Assembly (NCBI GenBank): GCA_030762935.1
Contig: CM060886.1
Location: 34,457,509 to 34,521,508, forward strand
Direction of reading: 5' to 3'
DNA: 64,000 nt
From: Hymenopus coronatus
Taxonomy: Eukaryota; Arthropoda; Insecta; Mantodea; Hymenopodidae
The translations under genes were made by a program, and so were the position numbers. The notes under the pieces were generated by a model. That model was given only the letters and a program-made list of their open reading frames with translations, made no database searches and was not told where the DNA came from. This document shows, piece after piece, positions 22,640-35,075 of this stretch (its first letter is position 1; each line of letters opens with the position of its first letter).

Positions 22640-23468
22640 TGAGGGTCATTCACATTGAAAATTAACCGTAGACGCAGAATTAAATGCACCATGAGCATTC
22701 TCAATGACAAACGTAAAAGACAATAACCAATCGGAAATTAAAACAAGTGATTGAATAGCAAACTAAAATGGCTGGCAGGGACGAGAGACGACGTTGCAGA
22801 TTCTAGTTCAGTTTTAGATTTGACTCTGCCATTAGTCGATTGACCAACATAATTGCGCATGCGCAAGCAGACAGATCGAACGGAAGACTGTGCATTTCGC
22901 ATTGGAAAGAAGAGCAGATTTTCAGAAACGCTATTTTTACCCCTTATTTGGATCCAGTTCATTTACATACACCTAACCTAACCTAACCTCGACGAAATCT
23001 CGAAATCTATCATTCACTTGTCTCGTAGCCATATTGTCTCCGTAACCAATAGGAAAGGCTCAGCCTAAAACTGAACTAGAATCTGCAATCTCGAGAGTGT
23101 GAATGCATTCGTGCACATGCAAATTAGAGTAGTCAATTTGCTTGGTGTTTTATATTTTAAAGAGCGGTTGTCTCGTCGTAGACGATAGTGGATTTATTCC
23201 CTTAATCAAAGACGAATTAAAGGAGGAGAAATGAGAGAGAATCATCAAGCGAAGCCATTTTAATAACACATCTAGCAGTCGTTCCCATTGGTTGATTCCT
23301 AGGTTGTATGTTAACTTTGACGCAAAAGCTTGGCGTTTGCAAGCTTCTATAGTAACGTACTACGGTTATGTCAATGTAAACATTGTGAATGAACGTATAC
23401 TTATATTGTCTGCAAGCTTCTGTGTCTACATTACATCTACGATTGATTTTCGATGTGAATGGCCCTTA
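22640..23468. mobile_element. Non-autonomous TIR DNA transposon (~830 bp) with a second internal inverted repeat
   Basis: The outer ends are inverted copies of about 36 bases: GAGGGTCATTCACATTGAAA at 22,641, against its imperfect complement ending near 23,466. An inner pair (TTGCAGATTCTAGTTCAG near 22,796 and its complement near 23,073) of about 28 bases is almost perfect. Between them lie a perfect 14-base palindrome TTGCGCATGCGCAA (22,853-22,866) and three to four CCTAA units near 22,973. No transposase frame exists. The superfamily is undetermined. Confidence 0.75.
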
Positions 23469-23851
23469 AGTTATTGAGTTAGTTGTCTCTTTTTGTTGTT
23501 TAGAGTAAAAAGAATACTATTAAGTTACTCTAAATGATTTGATGTTAAGGTGAACTTAAGTGAAAATATATGGTTACAAACATTCAGCTGTAACTTCCAA
23601 AGTTTTGTAATAACTTGGCATCAATAGTTGAATAAATTTATCACTAATCCTGAAAGTTTAAAATATTTTATAGTATGTTAATTTGGCAAAGTTTTCAATT
23701 CAAAATTGTTTCACCGATGATGACCTTTAATTCACATAAACTTTGGAAAAGTAAGTATCCAAAAATCAAAATACTACCGGTAATTTTCATTACCATCAAA
23801 ACTAAGACATACAACTTAGAATATATCATTCTTTCAACTAAAACAACATTA
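23469..23851. other. Unrecognised AT-rich sequence
   Basis: Nothing supported. Confidence 0.3.
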
Positions 23852-24065
23852 TAAAATGTATATTCCGGGTTTGTAGGCCTGTCCAACACACGATAGTTCA
23901 CCCAGCGTTTCACCCATAACTTCGGTAGGCATCTTCAAGGGAAAGTTGACTTCTCACCGGTACGGCCAGAGTAGAAGATACCCAACGAAGTTATGGGAGA
24001 AACGTCGGGTGAACTATTATCTGTTGGACCTCGGTCCATAAGCTCGGAATCCATATTTTATGGTA
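23852..24065. mobile_element. Fold-back element with ~90-base arms
   Basis: The left arm (ATAAAATGTATATTCCGGGT ... GATAGTTCACCC ... CCCATAACTTCG ... ATCTTC) is repeated inverted on the right with moderate divergence, around a spacer of roughly 40 bases near 23,940-23,978. It would form a long hairpin. There is no coding frame. Confidence 0.8.
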
Positions 24066-24255
24066 AGAGCGCCGGCCTTAAAAACCTTAGTAGTTTTATA
24101 AAACAATATTGCCACTCTAATATAACAATATATCCTATTTTATAACAGATTTCCATAAATATATCATTGTCACCAGCCTATTTAAAATGAAAGCCAGAGC
24201 CAATTTTAAAGGTTAGCTAAAATATTTATTTGCACCAAAATTACTAAAACGAAAA

Positions 24256-25105
24256 TCTTATGTGTTCCATTCACATGACTTTCTTTACAATGTTGTAACA
24301 AATTATTGTTAAAAAGCATATTCTTCCATATACTTTATGATAATCGAGATAAATATTAGCAGAAATTGTCTTAATTACTTGCTTCCTTGTAGGTTGGAGG
24401 TAAATATGGGAATACACTAGGCTAAAACGATAGTCAAATCTTTTATAAGCTGGTTGTCATGTGGTTGAGATCCGTTTATATGCAGGGCCACAACTTTCCG
24501 TGTGAGAAAAATAATTTTTTTTAAATCTGAAACAAATAACAAGGAATATCTCAGAAATGGTCATTACAAAGAAAAAACTTGTATACCATTAATTGCGTGT
24601 TTTAACGTGATCTACATTTTATGTACAGTAAGTTTTTGTCTATCTCTAACGGTTTACCAGTTACGCAAAATTCAGCAAAATTCCTTCAGAATATAGAGGT
24701 CTTTAGAGGCTATTCATGGACAATCCAAGATATACATTTTATTTGCCATATAAATATCTTTAATTTACGGTAGTTTAATCATCATTGGAGCCATTTTTGA
24801 GAAAATCAAAATTTTCGAAATTTTGTCTATGTAAAGGATATTTTGGGGTAGGGGGATTATTCTCAAAATCTTCATGTCGCATCCCTGGATGATACTAAAT
24901 TTAAATACCAAGTTTGGTATTTTACCGACTTTTCGTTTTTGAGTTATAGACACTGACACACGGACACACACACTAATGAAAATACTTTTGTATACAGGGG
25001 ACCATAAAACGTGTATTTCCGGTGAAATCTCGGTAGCGAATTTTTGGGTGGAATGCAATATCTTCTCTATGCACTATGTACATAGTACGTGTAGAGAAAG
25101 TAAAA
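24256..25105 (-). mobile_element. FamA copy 10, near full length, class 3
   Basis: Both ends are present (TTATGTGTTCC...; GTAGAGAAAGT near 25,091). Class 3 features include GTAGGTTGGAGGTAAATATGG and a shortened region around GCAGGGCCACAAC. The CA tract is short. Confidence 0.88.
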
Positions 25106-25255
25106 TGTGGCTACTTTAGCTTAGCTTACAATTTCACTGCTACACAGTGTGAATTGTACTGCGGTTCAGGGATCATTAACGATTTTTGTTGAGTATTAAT
25201 TTTAAGTAAAGCAGACTATAATAATTAGTTAACCGAATAAGAACTAAGAAACATG

Positions 25256-25913
25256 TTTTTACTTTCTCTAGCCCCGTGAAGATTTTCAAGAAGATACCCC
25301 TAACCACCCTTTACATGGAAAAAGTTTCGAAAAGTTTGTTTTTCTTAAAAATGGCTGTAACGATTTTATTAAAATAGCATATATTAAAGTCATTTCTATC
25401 ACAAATAAAATGTATATCTTGAATTTTCTAGTAATAGCTTCTAAAGACCTGTTTAATCTGGATACATTTTGCTTAATTTGGCATAACTAGTAAACCGTAA
25501 GAGATAGACAAAAACCTACGATACAAAAAATGTAGAGCTTGAAATACACAAGTTATGTCTTATACATTTTTTCGTGGAGCTTACCGTTTTCGAGGTATTC
25601 CTTGTCATTGGTTTCAATTGTGAAGTACTTATACCTTTCTCAGACGGAAGTGAACGTGTTTCTTTTGTTCTACTCCTGACCAAGCAAAGAAGCGAATTCC
25701 AATGACAATCGCATAACGACAGCTTTTAAAGCATTTGACTATCAGGTTAGCCTAGTGCGTTCCCTTAGTTCCAGTCTACTTATAAGCAACTAAGCAATAA
25801 AATTCTGCTAATGTATATCTCGATTAGCATGGTGTTGAAAGAAGAATTATTTTTGTAAGAAGTTTGGTGGTAGAGTGGCTAGAGAAAGTCATGTGAGTGT
25901 AACACATCAGATT
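25256..25913 (+). mobile_element. FamA copy 11, class 2, missing the palindromic segment
   Basis: The end motif ACTTTCTCTAGC is joined straight to CGTGAAGATTTTC, skipping the palindrome, the microsatellite and about 200 bases. The other end is GGCTAGAGAAAGTCATGTG. Both subterminal motifs therefore carry CTAG instead of CTAC. Confidence 0.88.
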
Positions 25914-25990
25914 TATTTTATTGGTACTGATTTTTTGTCCTCTCCTATTGTAGAAGCCCTTGGCCATCCGCTTAACTTGACGACTATAAA

Positions 25991-26797
25991 AAGTCTGATG
26001 TGTTCCATTCACATGACTTTCTCTATATCTCTGTAAGAAATCATTGTTAATAAGCTTGTCTTTTATTTATTTCATGCTAATCGAGAAAAATTGGCAGAAA
26101 TAGTCTTATTTCTTGCTTTATTGTAAGTAGAAGCGAAATAAGGGAGTATCATAGATTAAAGTGAAAGCCAAAAGCTGGTTGCTGTGTGGCTGATGTTCCT
26201 TTGTTTGTATGGACAGGAGTTGACAAATTCCTGTATGAGAAAAGTGTAAGTTTTTCAAAGCTGAAACCAAGAAAAAAGAATATCTCAAAAACGTACAGCT
26301 CCACGAAAAAAATGTATATAAAATAAATTGTGTGTTTTGTCCATCTCTTACGGTTTAATAGTTATGCAAAGTTCACCCATAATAGTCTTCAGGGGCTATT
26401 CCCAGAAAATTCAAAATATCCATTTTATTTGTCAGGTAAATATCTTTAATATATGATATTTTAATCAAAATCGTTAGAGCCATTTTTTAGAAAATCAAAA
26501 TTTTCGAAAAAAATTCCATGTAAAGGTTTCGTGTCGCATTCCTGGAAGATACTAAAGTTTGGTATTTTACCGACTTTTCGTTTTTGAGTTATCGTTTTCA
26601 CAGACACACGTACACACGGGCACACGGACACACGGCCATTCACACACATACACGGACCTTTTTCTGAAAATACTTTTTTTGGATATAGGGGACCCTAAAA
26701 AACATATATTTCCGGTGAAATCTCGGTATCGAATCTTTTAGTGGAGTGCAATACCTTCTCTATACACTATGTACATAGTACGTATAGAGAAAGTAAT
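25991..26797 (-). mobile_element. FamA copy 12, full length, class 1
   Basis: Hairpin end at 25,994 and terminal motif ATAGAGAAAGT near 26,785. The CA-rich tract (26,602-26,655) is expanded. A gap removes the usual GGGTAGTTGGGG segment near 26,525. Confidence 0.9.
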
Positions 26798-27225
26798 AAT
26801 CAGTAGCTGCGCTGCAGGTTCTGGAATGTAATCAAGTCCCTTCTGAAACATCCGAGTATAAGGTTACGTTTGACAAGACTCTCTTCTTCAAGCTAACCAG
26901 TTACCACGGAGTCGGATTTGCGTTCCCACAGCATTCCAAATCCGACTTTAAGATGCCTCAAACGTGGAATGTCTAATCCCAGAAGCTTAACAGAAGCCTA
27001 TTCTGCTGAATTTAAATAGGTAACATGGCAGCTGCTATATCCTCGCATTTTGAGCATGAGCATCTTTTACACCTTCTTAGGAATGAAGCCTTCGGAAGTC
27101 GGGACAGATGTACTTTAAATTCATATAATTCCTGAGCAGTGGTAAGTACTATGCATTATTTTCCAGAAAACAGACTTCTGAATGTTAAGAATCTTGTAAG
27201 TTCTATACAACGTAGGTATTTCAGG
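26798..27225. other. Spacer with a strong short hairpin
   Basis: AGTCGGATTTG at 26,910-26,920 pairs perfectly with CAAATCCGACT at 26,938-26,948 across a 17-base loop. The rest is unrecognised. Confidence 0.4.
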
Positions 27226-27800
27226 TTACCCTTTACATGGAAAAAACTTCGAACATTTTGATTTTTTCAAAATGGCTTTACCGATTTTGATTCAAATGCC
27301 GTATATTAAAGATATTTGTGACAAATAAAATGTATATTTTGAATTTTCTGGGAATAGCCTCTAAAGACCTCTTTATTCTGAATGAATTTTGCTGAAATTT
27401 GCGAAACTGATAAACCGTAAGAGATAGACATAAACTTACTACACAGAAAAAAGGTAGATCACGTTAAAACACATGCTTTATGTCATATACGTACTTTTCG
27501 TGGAATTGACCATCTCTGAGATATTATTTGTGTTTGTTTCAGATGTAAAATAAATTAGTAAACTCCTAGCCGTGCATAGAAACGGATTTCATCCACATGA
27601 CAACCTTCTTTTAAAAGGTTTGACAATCGTTTTAACCTAGTGTATTCCCTTATTTTCCTTCTACTTACAAGCAAGTAAGTACTAAGACAATTTCTACTAA
27701 TGTTTGTCTCGATTATCATAAAGTAGATAGAATATGTTTTTAACAATAAATTGTTACATTGATGTTGAGAAAGTCATGTGAATGGAACACATCAGATTTT
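27226..27800 (+). mobile_element. FamA copy 13, truncated, class 3
   Basis: It starts in the body at CCCTTTACATGG and runs to the hairpin end ATGTGAATGGAACACATCAGA. The palindromic end is missing. Confidence 0.85.
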
Positions 27801-30240
27801 CTTATTCTTTCTCTGGTTATGGAGCATTTAGTCGTTTTAAATCCTATAGTGCTCAGCTAGGGGAATATAATCCGCAAATATTTTAAATATTATACATCGA
27901 TGTCGTATGAAACAAAACTTGTGTGTGGAACTTGTAATCTCAGCGAGGAAGGCCAGTTACGTTGAAAAAATTGAAATTTAATAAGCATAACACACAAACA
28001 TAATGGGAAATGAACTCCGAAAAGTTAAACATGCTGTCTAATTCCACCGGTGAATGCTCTTAGGAGTTAACTCTGGATGTTTATAAGACAGTTATGCCAA
28101 GACCGAATGGCCTCCATGAACACTTCGAGTATCACCACTGCCCACAGTGTTTCGCAAACATCTTGCCCTCTTTCGGCAATCCAAAAGCATAATTTATCGA
28201 GGCATTTACTCTCCAGGCGTTTCACATGTTGTGTGAACGATATCTGGTGAGCTCATCGATTATGCATCGACTATAGAGTAAAATTAGGGCGTAGCTATTG
28301 ATTTGGACTCTAGTAGGTATTATGTTCTAGACGTATTAATAACAATCAAGAGAAAATTACCATAATGTTTTCAGCAAGGAAATGAGTACCCTTGTATTTC
28401 TTCTTAACCTGGTGCTCCTATAATGATAAATGTTGATAGTAGTGGAGAGTGTCATACTTTCATTAGCAACTCCATTCTTTCCATATTAAAAGATACTTCT
28501 TCAGGCAGAATTACTCGTCGTTATCATCTCCTCCTCGTTACATCATAGAATATAATTCAAGCCCATTTTAGCCTCACAAAACTTCTGTTCAGCACTTCCT
28601 TGGGAGCTCCATCACGAATGCAACCTCTTTGGAAAGAAATTTCCTCCCATTTTATGAGACTACGATGAGGATGATCTTCTTTACTTTATAGGTTAGAATC
28701 CATTTCACTATCACTGTGCCTGATAACACACTATCAAAATCGTTATGATCATATGCATGGAAGCCCTTATTCGTAATTAACTTAATTATAAACAGACAGA
28801 TTCTTCAATACCGTCAGTGATGTCAAACTCTCAACTGTTGCCGAATGTAACAATATCATATTTAAACCCCATTTTCCAGGTTTTTGGAAGATCTGGATCA
28901 AGAGAAAGATGAGTTTCCATTTTGATCTCCATGTCAGTGTCTTTTTCAGTCATTAGTACCACCACTGGACATTGTTCAACATCTTCAGGAAGAAATAGCT
29001 TCTCATTTTGTGAAATTAAATCTGAGAAAGGAATTTCCCCTTTCGTATGTTGGTATCCCTTTCCTTATGATCACTGCTTCTCATGAGGCCTCATTATCAA
29101 ACGGCAATGTCTGATTTCTTGAGTTGATTCCTCTCCTAGCTCGTTTCGTTTGCGTACAGTAGCGTGCGGTGACAATCTATAATATGGAAGCAATAATGAA
29201 AACAAAATATGGTTTTAATATACTTTCACTTGATCCTGAATTCCTAGTTGTACGAACGGTCCATATGAAGAACGTGTGTGCCTTGCCGAATGAACAATTG
29301 TCACGCTCCAGTGTGACAGCTTAATACGTAACTGTATCGCGTTACCTTATTTTAATTTACTTACTGTTTAACCAATACAAGCAGTAATTCTAACTTCCAA
29401 ATGACTGAAGGAGATCTAGGATTATCGTCAACACTACGAATAAAGGGCGGTTGGAATTGTTGCCTTGTAATAAATCTAAATCATAATGGTTAATTTGTTA
29501 AATATGTGAACATAACCTCAAAATAACCTTTTAATTCAACCGTTGGTTAACTTGAAAAAGACAATGGTCGAAACTACATCTCACGGCCTTCTATGTATAA
29601 TTTACAAAATCACTAATGAAGAAATTAATATTATAAAACTTATAAATAATAAAGATATTCAATTCAATAATAAAGTTGTAACAATGGATGAAGATCTTAA
29701 CCTAACTAAAAGTCAAAAACTTATATTATTTATTCGGGAAAATGCTATATCGGCTGCGCAAAAAACACGAAAAATGCTGTTCCCATCCCATGGTAGCAAC
29801 GTTGTCTGACAGATCTAGAAAAAGGGTGAGAGTCCTATTGCATTTGTACTGTAGAGGGATTCTACTTTACTTTATTTGCAAAATCAGCAACAACACTGTT
29901 ATAAAATTAAGGATTACACTCAACCTTTTTATAGTTAAAACTGCCAGATTAGAGAGTCTTTATTTACTGATTCTATTTCTGAGAAAAGTATTTATTCTTT
30001 AAGTGCAGAAAATCAGCATTCAGTGGATGAAGTAGTTACTGGCATTGTCATTACAGGTTTGCAAATTTTAAAACTTAGAATAAAACATTCCTGATGAAAA
30101 ACAAATAGTATTTAACACTGTGTTTGGTCAAAACTTACAATTAGATCACATTATATGTGAATACTTAGTTCAGAGCTAAAGCCATCATGTAAAAGAAAGG
30201 TCCATAATTATGGCCAGCAAAATGTCTACTTTTACGACCT
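27801..30240. other. Longest stretch without a recognised repeat
   Basis: About 2.4 kb free of FamA and SINEs. An 88-codon open frame at 29,543-29,809 is AT-rich and shows no motif I recognise. No splice-supported gene model could be built. Confidence 0.25.
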
Positions 30241-30335
30241 GTAAGCCTTCTAAGCCATAAATGTCAGTATTAAAATGTCGCATGTCACGTGGCCTTCTAC
30301 GCCATAAATGTCAGTATTAAAATGTCGCATTTTGA
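30241..30335. repeat. Two-copy tandem duplication (~51-base unit)
   Basis: The string GCCATAAATGTCAGTATTAA followed by AATGTCGCAT occurs at about 30,256 and again at about 30,307, each preceded by CCTTCTA. Confidence 0.8.
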
Positions 30336-30659
30336 TATCCGCTTTCAAATTTTCTAACGCTGGAGTTTCCCTACTTTTGCTATGCCTTTTTTTCTTCTTT
30401 GTATAGGTAAATGAAGAGAACCCTCGATTCAAAATGTCACGCAAAAACATAATTCCTCCCTCACACGTAGTTTACTATTCCCTGCGCAATCATGCTCTCA
30501 GTATAAAGCACAAGTAGTTTGTAGTTCCAAAATTGCTTCCTAATTGTCATACCAAGGGCAATTTTGTATTTAGAAATAAACTTTTCAAGCACACATACTA
30601 TTAGGAACATCAACAAAATAGCGTAATACTAAACTGCTATTGTAATAACTTATATCTTC

Positions 30660-30938
30660 ATGGCACGACAGTTCCAAGGATCCTTGGCCTACCCCAAACT
30701 CTGCTCATAACAGACGTCATGGATGGGGTGCAGTATTGGAGGGTCAGATGTGGTCAGCGCCTCAATCCCTTCCGGCCGATTAATATGGTCCTCATGACAT
30801 GTAGCCGAATTATCTCCATCAAGTAGCTCCTCAATTGGCCCCCCAGGAACCTCACGAGGCTGAGTGCATCCCGGGCCAGGTCTCCCAGGTCTCCCGCTTG
30901 ACAAGCAGCTGCTCTACCACTGCGTTAAGGAGACGACG
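30660..30938 (-). mobile_element. tRNA-derived SINE, type S5, copy b
   Basis: It matches S5 copy a: TGGCACGACAG, CAGACGTCATGGATGG, GGTCCTCATGACATG, CCTCAATTGGCCCCCCAGGA and CTGAGTGCATCCCGGGCCAGG. The B-box region is internally deleted; the A-box half (GTGGTAGAGCAGCTGC on the minus strand) remains. Confidence 0.85.
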
Positions 30939-33137
30939 AACTGCTACTGTTCTTGCTTTTTTTATTTTTTTTTTTTTTTTTATTTTTCTAGCCTCTAACT
31001 AGCAGTAACCTGGATTGCCCACAAGTAGGTAATAGTAAGAAATGCCTTTCTTTCGCAAAACAAGTTCGTATCGACATTTGTATCTAGACATCGGCCATCA
31101 GCAAACACTCTACGCTATCTTTGGGGTTCCAGAAGACTACTTGAAAAGTGCAAGCTTTTTAGCAATCCGCGTGCTCTGTTTGAAAATTGTGTTGCTAAAT
31201 TTTCACAATAATGATCTTAATGAAAATATAGAAATTAAACTACTAACAGTTAAATAGGAAGCAATGATTCCTTTGCTTCCAAGAAATATAAGCCCCTGGT
31301 TCTATGAAATTCATAAATTTAGCCCAGGAAGTGTGAGGCATGGTTAATTAAATAGCAAAGAAAACAAATAAAACGTAAGACCTTTGCTCTAATAAGGAGA
31401 GCTATACATAACACGGTCATAACTTGAAGAAGAAATGTGCGGTATTTTTTTAAGTTTGTGAGCTCTAGGAGCTTTAAGAACATGGATACAAATTGTCATG
31501 TAAACAGATTCATACATAGAGTGCATTTTGCTCCATTGTAGGAGGTCTGCTGTAACTCTACCAACTGTCCGTGAAATGAAGATTGCTCTAACGGCAGAGA
31601 TCAGTTTGATTCATACCAAATAGTTGCTGACTTGGACTCCTTACTTCGCTATTCTATTGTATGCATGCTATTCTATTAATACTTCTTAGGACCTCATTTT
31701 GCATCCTCTCCATTGTACTGCTAATATTATTGCTTTTTATAATAGCCCCAATTTAGTCGTCATTGGTTTTGTTACTATTTGTTTATGCTGTAGTTCAAAT
31801 TTTACTTTCGCAAAGAAATGTGTGGAACAGTCATTATTTGATAAAATATCACTTACCTGTTCTTGTTTTAGTTCTTTATTACTTACCTAAGACAGGTAGC
31901 TTAAGTATTGTTACATCTCCAAAACTGAGATTTCATCGGAAATAGAAGTTATGCTAAGAAAATGTCTGTGTGTAATGAACACAAAAGAGAAAAATTAGGA
32001 GATAGAGAGAGAAACGCACCAAGATAAACTCAACTTCTAAACTAAACTATGTTTTGCTGATCTCAACATATTCCATACTCCCCTCTCCATTATGTATTTC
32101 TTGTTATTTCCCAGTTTTACAAAAAATCAATGAAATTAAGGGGAGCTCACAAACTCTTACTAATAAACATATTATTTAAAATATGAATATCTTAAACATA
32201 TATTTAATTATGTTAGATCAGGTTTGAAAATTTTGAAAAATAGTTTTCATTGAATATTTTTGAGTGAAGGAATTCCCGGAAACCTTTAACTTATTCTAGA
32301 TAAAAATTAACTATTAAGTTTGGTGTTATCAGAATATTTTGTTTTTTAGTTTTGCTTCTCACATAACCTTACTTTTCAAGCAAAGATGTATACACACGCA
32401 TGCGCCCGAACACAGGCATTTTTATTTGGTGAAATCTCGGGACAGTTTCGAGTCGAATGCTTGTCTTCCTTTGTTTACCACACACAAAATAATGGTTTTT
32501 AAAGTTCTCTGTATAGTATGTTTAAAAGAATTGTTTAAATCCTTGAAATAATGTCTATCCAGTGTATGTAGAGTTTATTACTGTAAAGTAGGGTTTGGGA
32601 ACAATTGCGGGCCAAAGTGCGCAGTAGCTTACATTGCCTCCGGATGTTTTGCGATGTTCTCGGGCTGACCTGCATGTACGGCACCCAATTAGAGCACACT
32701 GCCTCCTCCTTGGCCCCGATGTAGACGTTAGGTCATCAGTTATCCCTGGGGCTAAAATCATCGTTGAAAATGTCTTAACCATCTGTCGCCACGTATGCTT
32801 CCAGATTCACTAGTCCACTAAAAAGCTGTGATTTAGGCTTTCCAAGGCAAACAACTAGGTTCGTTCTAAGTAATCACTGATGCAACAAGTGATAAAATGT
32901 GTTTTCTGCGTTCACTGCATTATCTCACACCAATCGAACCCGACAGTTTGGTCGAACACATTTTCCTCTGAATTAAGGTCACAGATACCTAAACAGCACA
33001 ATAAGAAAGGAAGATTTGATCACCTATACCAATTTTAGGTCAGGGCTCAAAATGAATTATGTAAGTTTTACACTATGTTTCTTTGGTAAATGAAAACAGA
33101 TTACAATCTTAAGAAAAGGTTTTAATTTAAAAAAAAA
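30939..33137. other. Unrecognised sequence with a T-rich tract
   Basis: A T-rich tract lies at 30,957-30,985. Bases 32,340-32,480 carry faint FamA-like strings (GGTGAAATCTCGG, TCGAAT). Bases 32,580-32,780 are GC-richer with an open minus-strand frame of 75 codons, but no motif is recognisable. Confidence 0.25.
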
Positions 33138-33901
33138 TCTGATGTGTACCATTCACATGACTTTCTCTACATCTCTGCAACAAATTATTCTTAAAGAGGT
33201 TATATTTCTATTTACTTCATGCTAATCAGAAAAAATTAGCAGAAATAGCCTTATTACTTGCTTCCTTGTAAGTAGAAGCGTAATAAGGGAGTACCATAGA
33301 TTAAAGTGATAGTAAAAAGCTGGTTACTATGTCACTGAAGTTCCTTTGTTTCTATGGACAGGAGTTGACAAATTCCTGTATGAGAAAAGTATAAGTTCTT
33401 CAAAGCAGAAACCAAAAAGAAGGAATGTTTCAAAAACGACGAACTCCACGAATAAAATGTATATAACATAAATTGTGTGTTTTAACGTGCTCTACATTTT
33501 TCGTGTAGTAGGATTTTGTCCATCTCTTACGGTTTAGCAGTTATTCAAAAGTCCGTAAAATACATCCAGAATAAAGTACTCTTCAGAGGCTACTCCCAGA
33601 AAATTCAAGATATACATTTTATTTTTCAGATAAATATCTTTAATATACGAAATTTTAATCGAAATCGTTAGAGCTATTTTTGAGAAAATCAACATTTTCG
33701 AAAAAAGTTCCATGTAAAGAGTAGTTGGGGGTGGAGGATTTTTCTCAAAATGCTCGTGTTGCATCCCTGGAAGATACTAAATTTAAATACCAAGTTTGGT
33801 ATTTCATCGACTTTTCGTTTTTGAGTTATCGTGTTCACAGACACGCGGACACACGAACACACGGACAAAATGCTTTTTTTAGATAAAGGGGACCATAAAA
33901 C
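33138..33901 (-). mobile_element. FamA copy 14, missing its palindromic end
   Basis: Class 1, from the hairpin end ATCTGATGTGTACC to GGGGACCATAAAACG. The last ~85 bases of the family are absent. Confidence 0.88.
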
Positions 33902-34105
33902 GAAATTAGAACATTTCTGAAAAGACTGTTCTAAGTTATGAGAATAAATTACAACTGATATGATTATGTACATAAAGTCAAAAACTTTATAGAACTCCAA
34001 AATTCGTTGAACACTTAAGATTCATAAAATAAAATGTTTTATCCCTATTATAGTTACTTTATAGTATGTCTATTACTCACAATGTCCATTTCGATTTCAA
34101 TGGTC
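33902..34105. other. Unrecognised spacer
   Basis: Nothing supported. Confidence 0.3.
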
Positions 34106-34327
34106 TTTTTTCTTTTTTAAAAACTTAACGTCCTCTAACCTGATTGGTCATATCGGATGATGAATGAAATTGGTGAAATGATGCTCAAATGATCTCGAGA
34201 TACATGGAGCTTAAAGTTACTCGACATTCGTCTTCTCAGGATAAGGAAAAACCCCTTAAGCGAGATTCGAAATCACGACACTTTAAATGTGAGGCAGACA
34301 GACTACCACCACCCTACCCAGGCGGGC
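34106..34327 (-). mobile_element. tRNA-derived SINE, type S3, copy b
   Basis: Poly(T)-rich start, AACCTGATTGGTCATATCGG, GAATGAAATTGGTGAAATGATG, CTCGACATTCGTCTTCTCA and the tRNA-like end CTACCACCACCCTACCCAGGCGGG, all matching S3 copy a in inverse. A stretch near the B box is deleted. Confidence 0.88.
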
Positions 34328-34369
34328 TTCGACAGTCTTAATTCTCTTAAAATGTCACTGACTACTGCG

Positions 34370-34371
<2 letters not shown>

Positions 34372-34429
<58 letters not shown>
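34372..34429. repeat. (AT)n microsatellite
   Basis: An uninterrupted alternating AT tract of about 56 bases. Confidence 0.97.
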
Positions 34430-34430
<1 letters not shown>

Positions 34431-34829
34431 CAAGAGTTTGAACTAGTGCCTCAAAAAAAAAAAACTCTTGAGGAATCTAAGGGTACTAGGAAAGATGACG
34501 GTAATCCTAAATATCCTGAATAAGGAATTAATGTGCACTAAGGTGAACTCAATTTTCCATTATAATGTTTTGTTATTAAAGAACAGTTTGTTGATCTCGG
34601 TCACTAAAATTCATTCTTAGTATTCATCTAAGTAGATAACATTGAAGTAAGTGAAATGTTTATATTCAAGCATAAATGAATAAAGTATGTATTACATACA
34701 CATATACATATATGGATTACGTTTCTCTACTTCAAATGAGCTGAAAGGGACCTTTTTAGTTTAAAACCAATAAGAAGCCTATATCTGCGACAGTTTGTGG
34801 AAACGTAGGACTCTTAGTTGTCAAGTTAA
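34430..34829. other. Unrecognised sequence
   Basis: Nothing supported. Confidence 0.3.
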
Positions 34830-35075
34830 AACTCCGTGGTCCATAGCGCAAGTAGGGCCAAGCCCTATCGCGCAACCGCTGCGTACTTCACCTCTCTCCA
34901 TTGCAGGCGTTATGGGTGAGGTGCAGTACTAGAGAGTGGAACTTGGTAAGCGCTCTGGTTAGCGCCCGAGCTGTCAATACTGTCCACTTTTCCTTCTAAT
35001 AGCTCCTCCATTGCATCCCCCCCCCCCAGCCCTGACCAGCTGTCCCAGCGGGAGAAATCCCCACGCTCGAGAGTT
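34830..35075 (-). mobile_element. Probable SINE related to type S5, copy c
   Basis: The order of strings resembles S5 (CATTGCAGGCGTTATGGGTGAGGTGCAGTA, AGCTCCTCCATTGCATCCCCC, CAGCGGGAGAAATCCCCACGC), but it is diverged and the tRNA-like head is missing. It contains a run of 11 C. Confidence 0.5.

Noticed and set aside
22971..22989. CCTAACCTAACCTAACC as telomeric repeat
   Set aside because: Only three to four units inside a TIR transposon; too short and in the wrong context for a telomere.
32340..32490. Another FamA copy
   Set aside because: Only two short strings match; the rest does not align by eye.
32555..32782. Coding exon on the minus strand
   Set aside because: GC-richer and open, but no splice-supported model or recognised motif.
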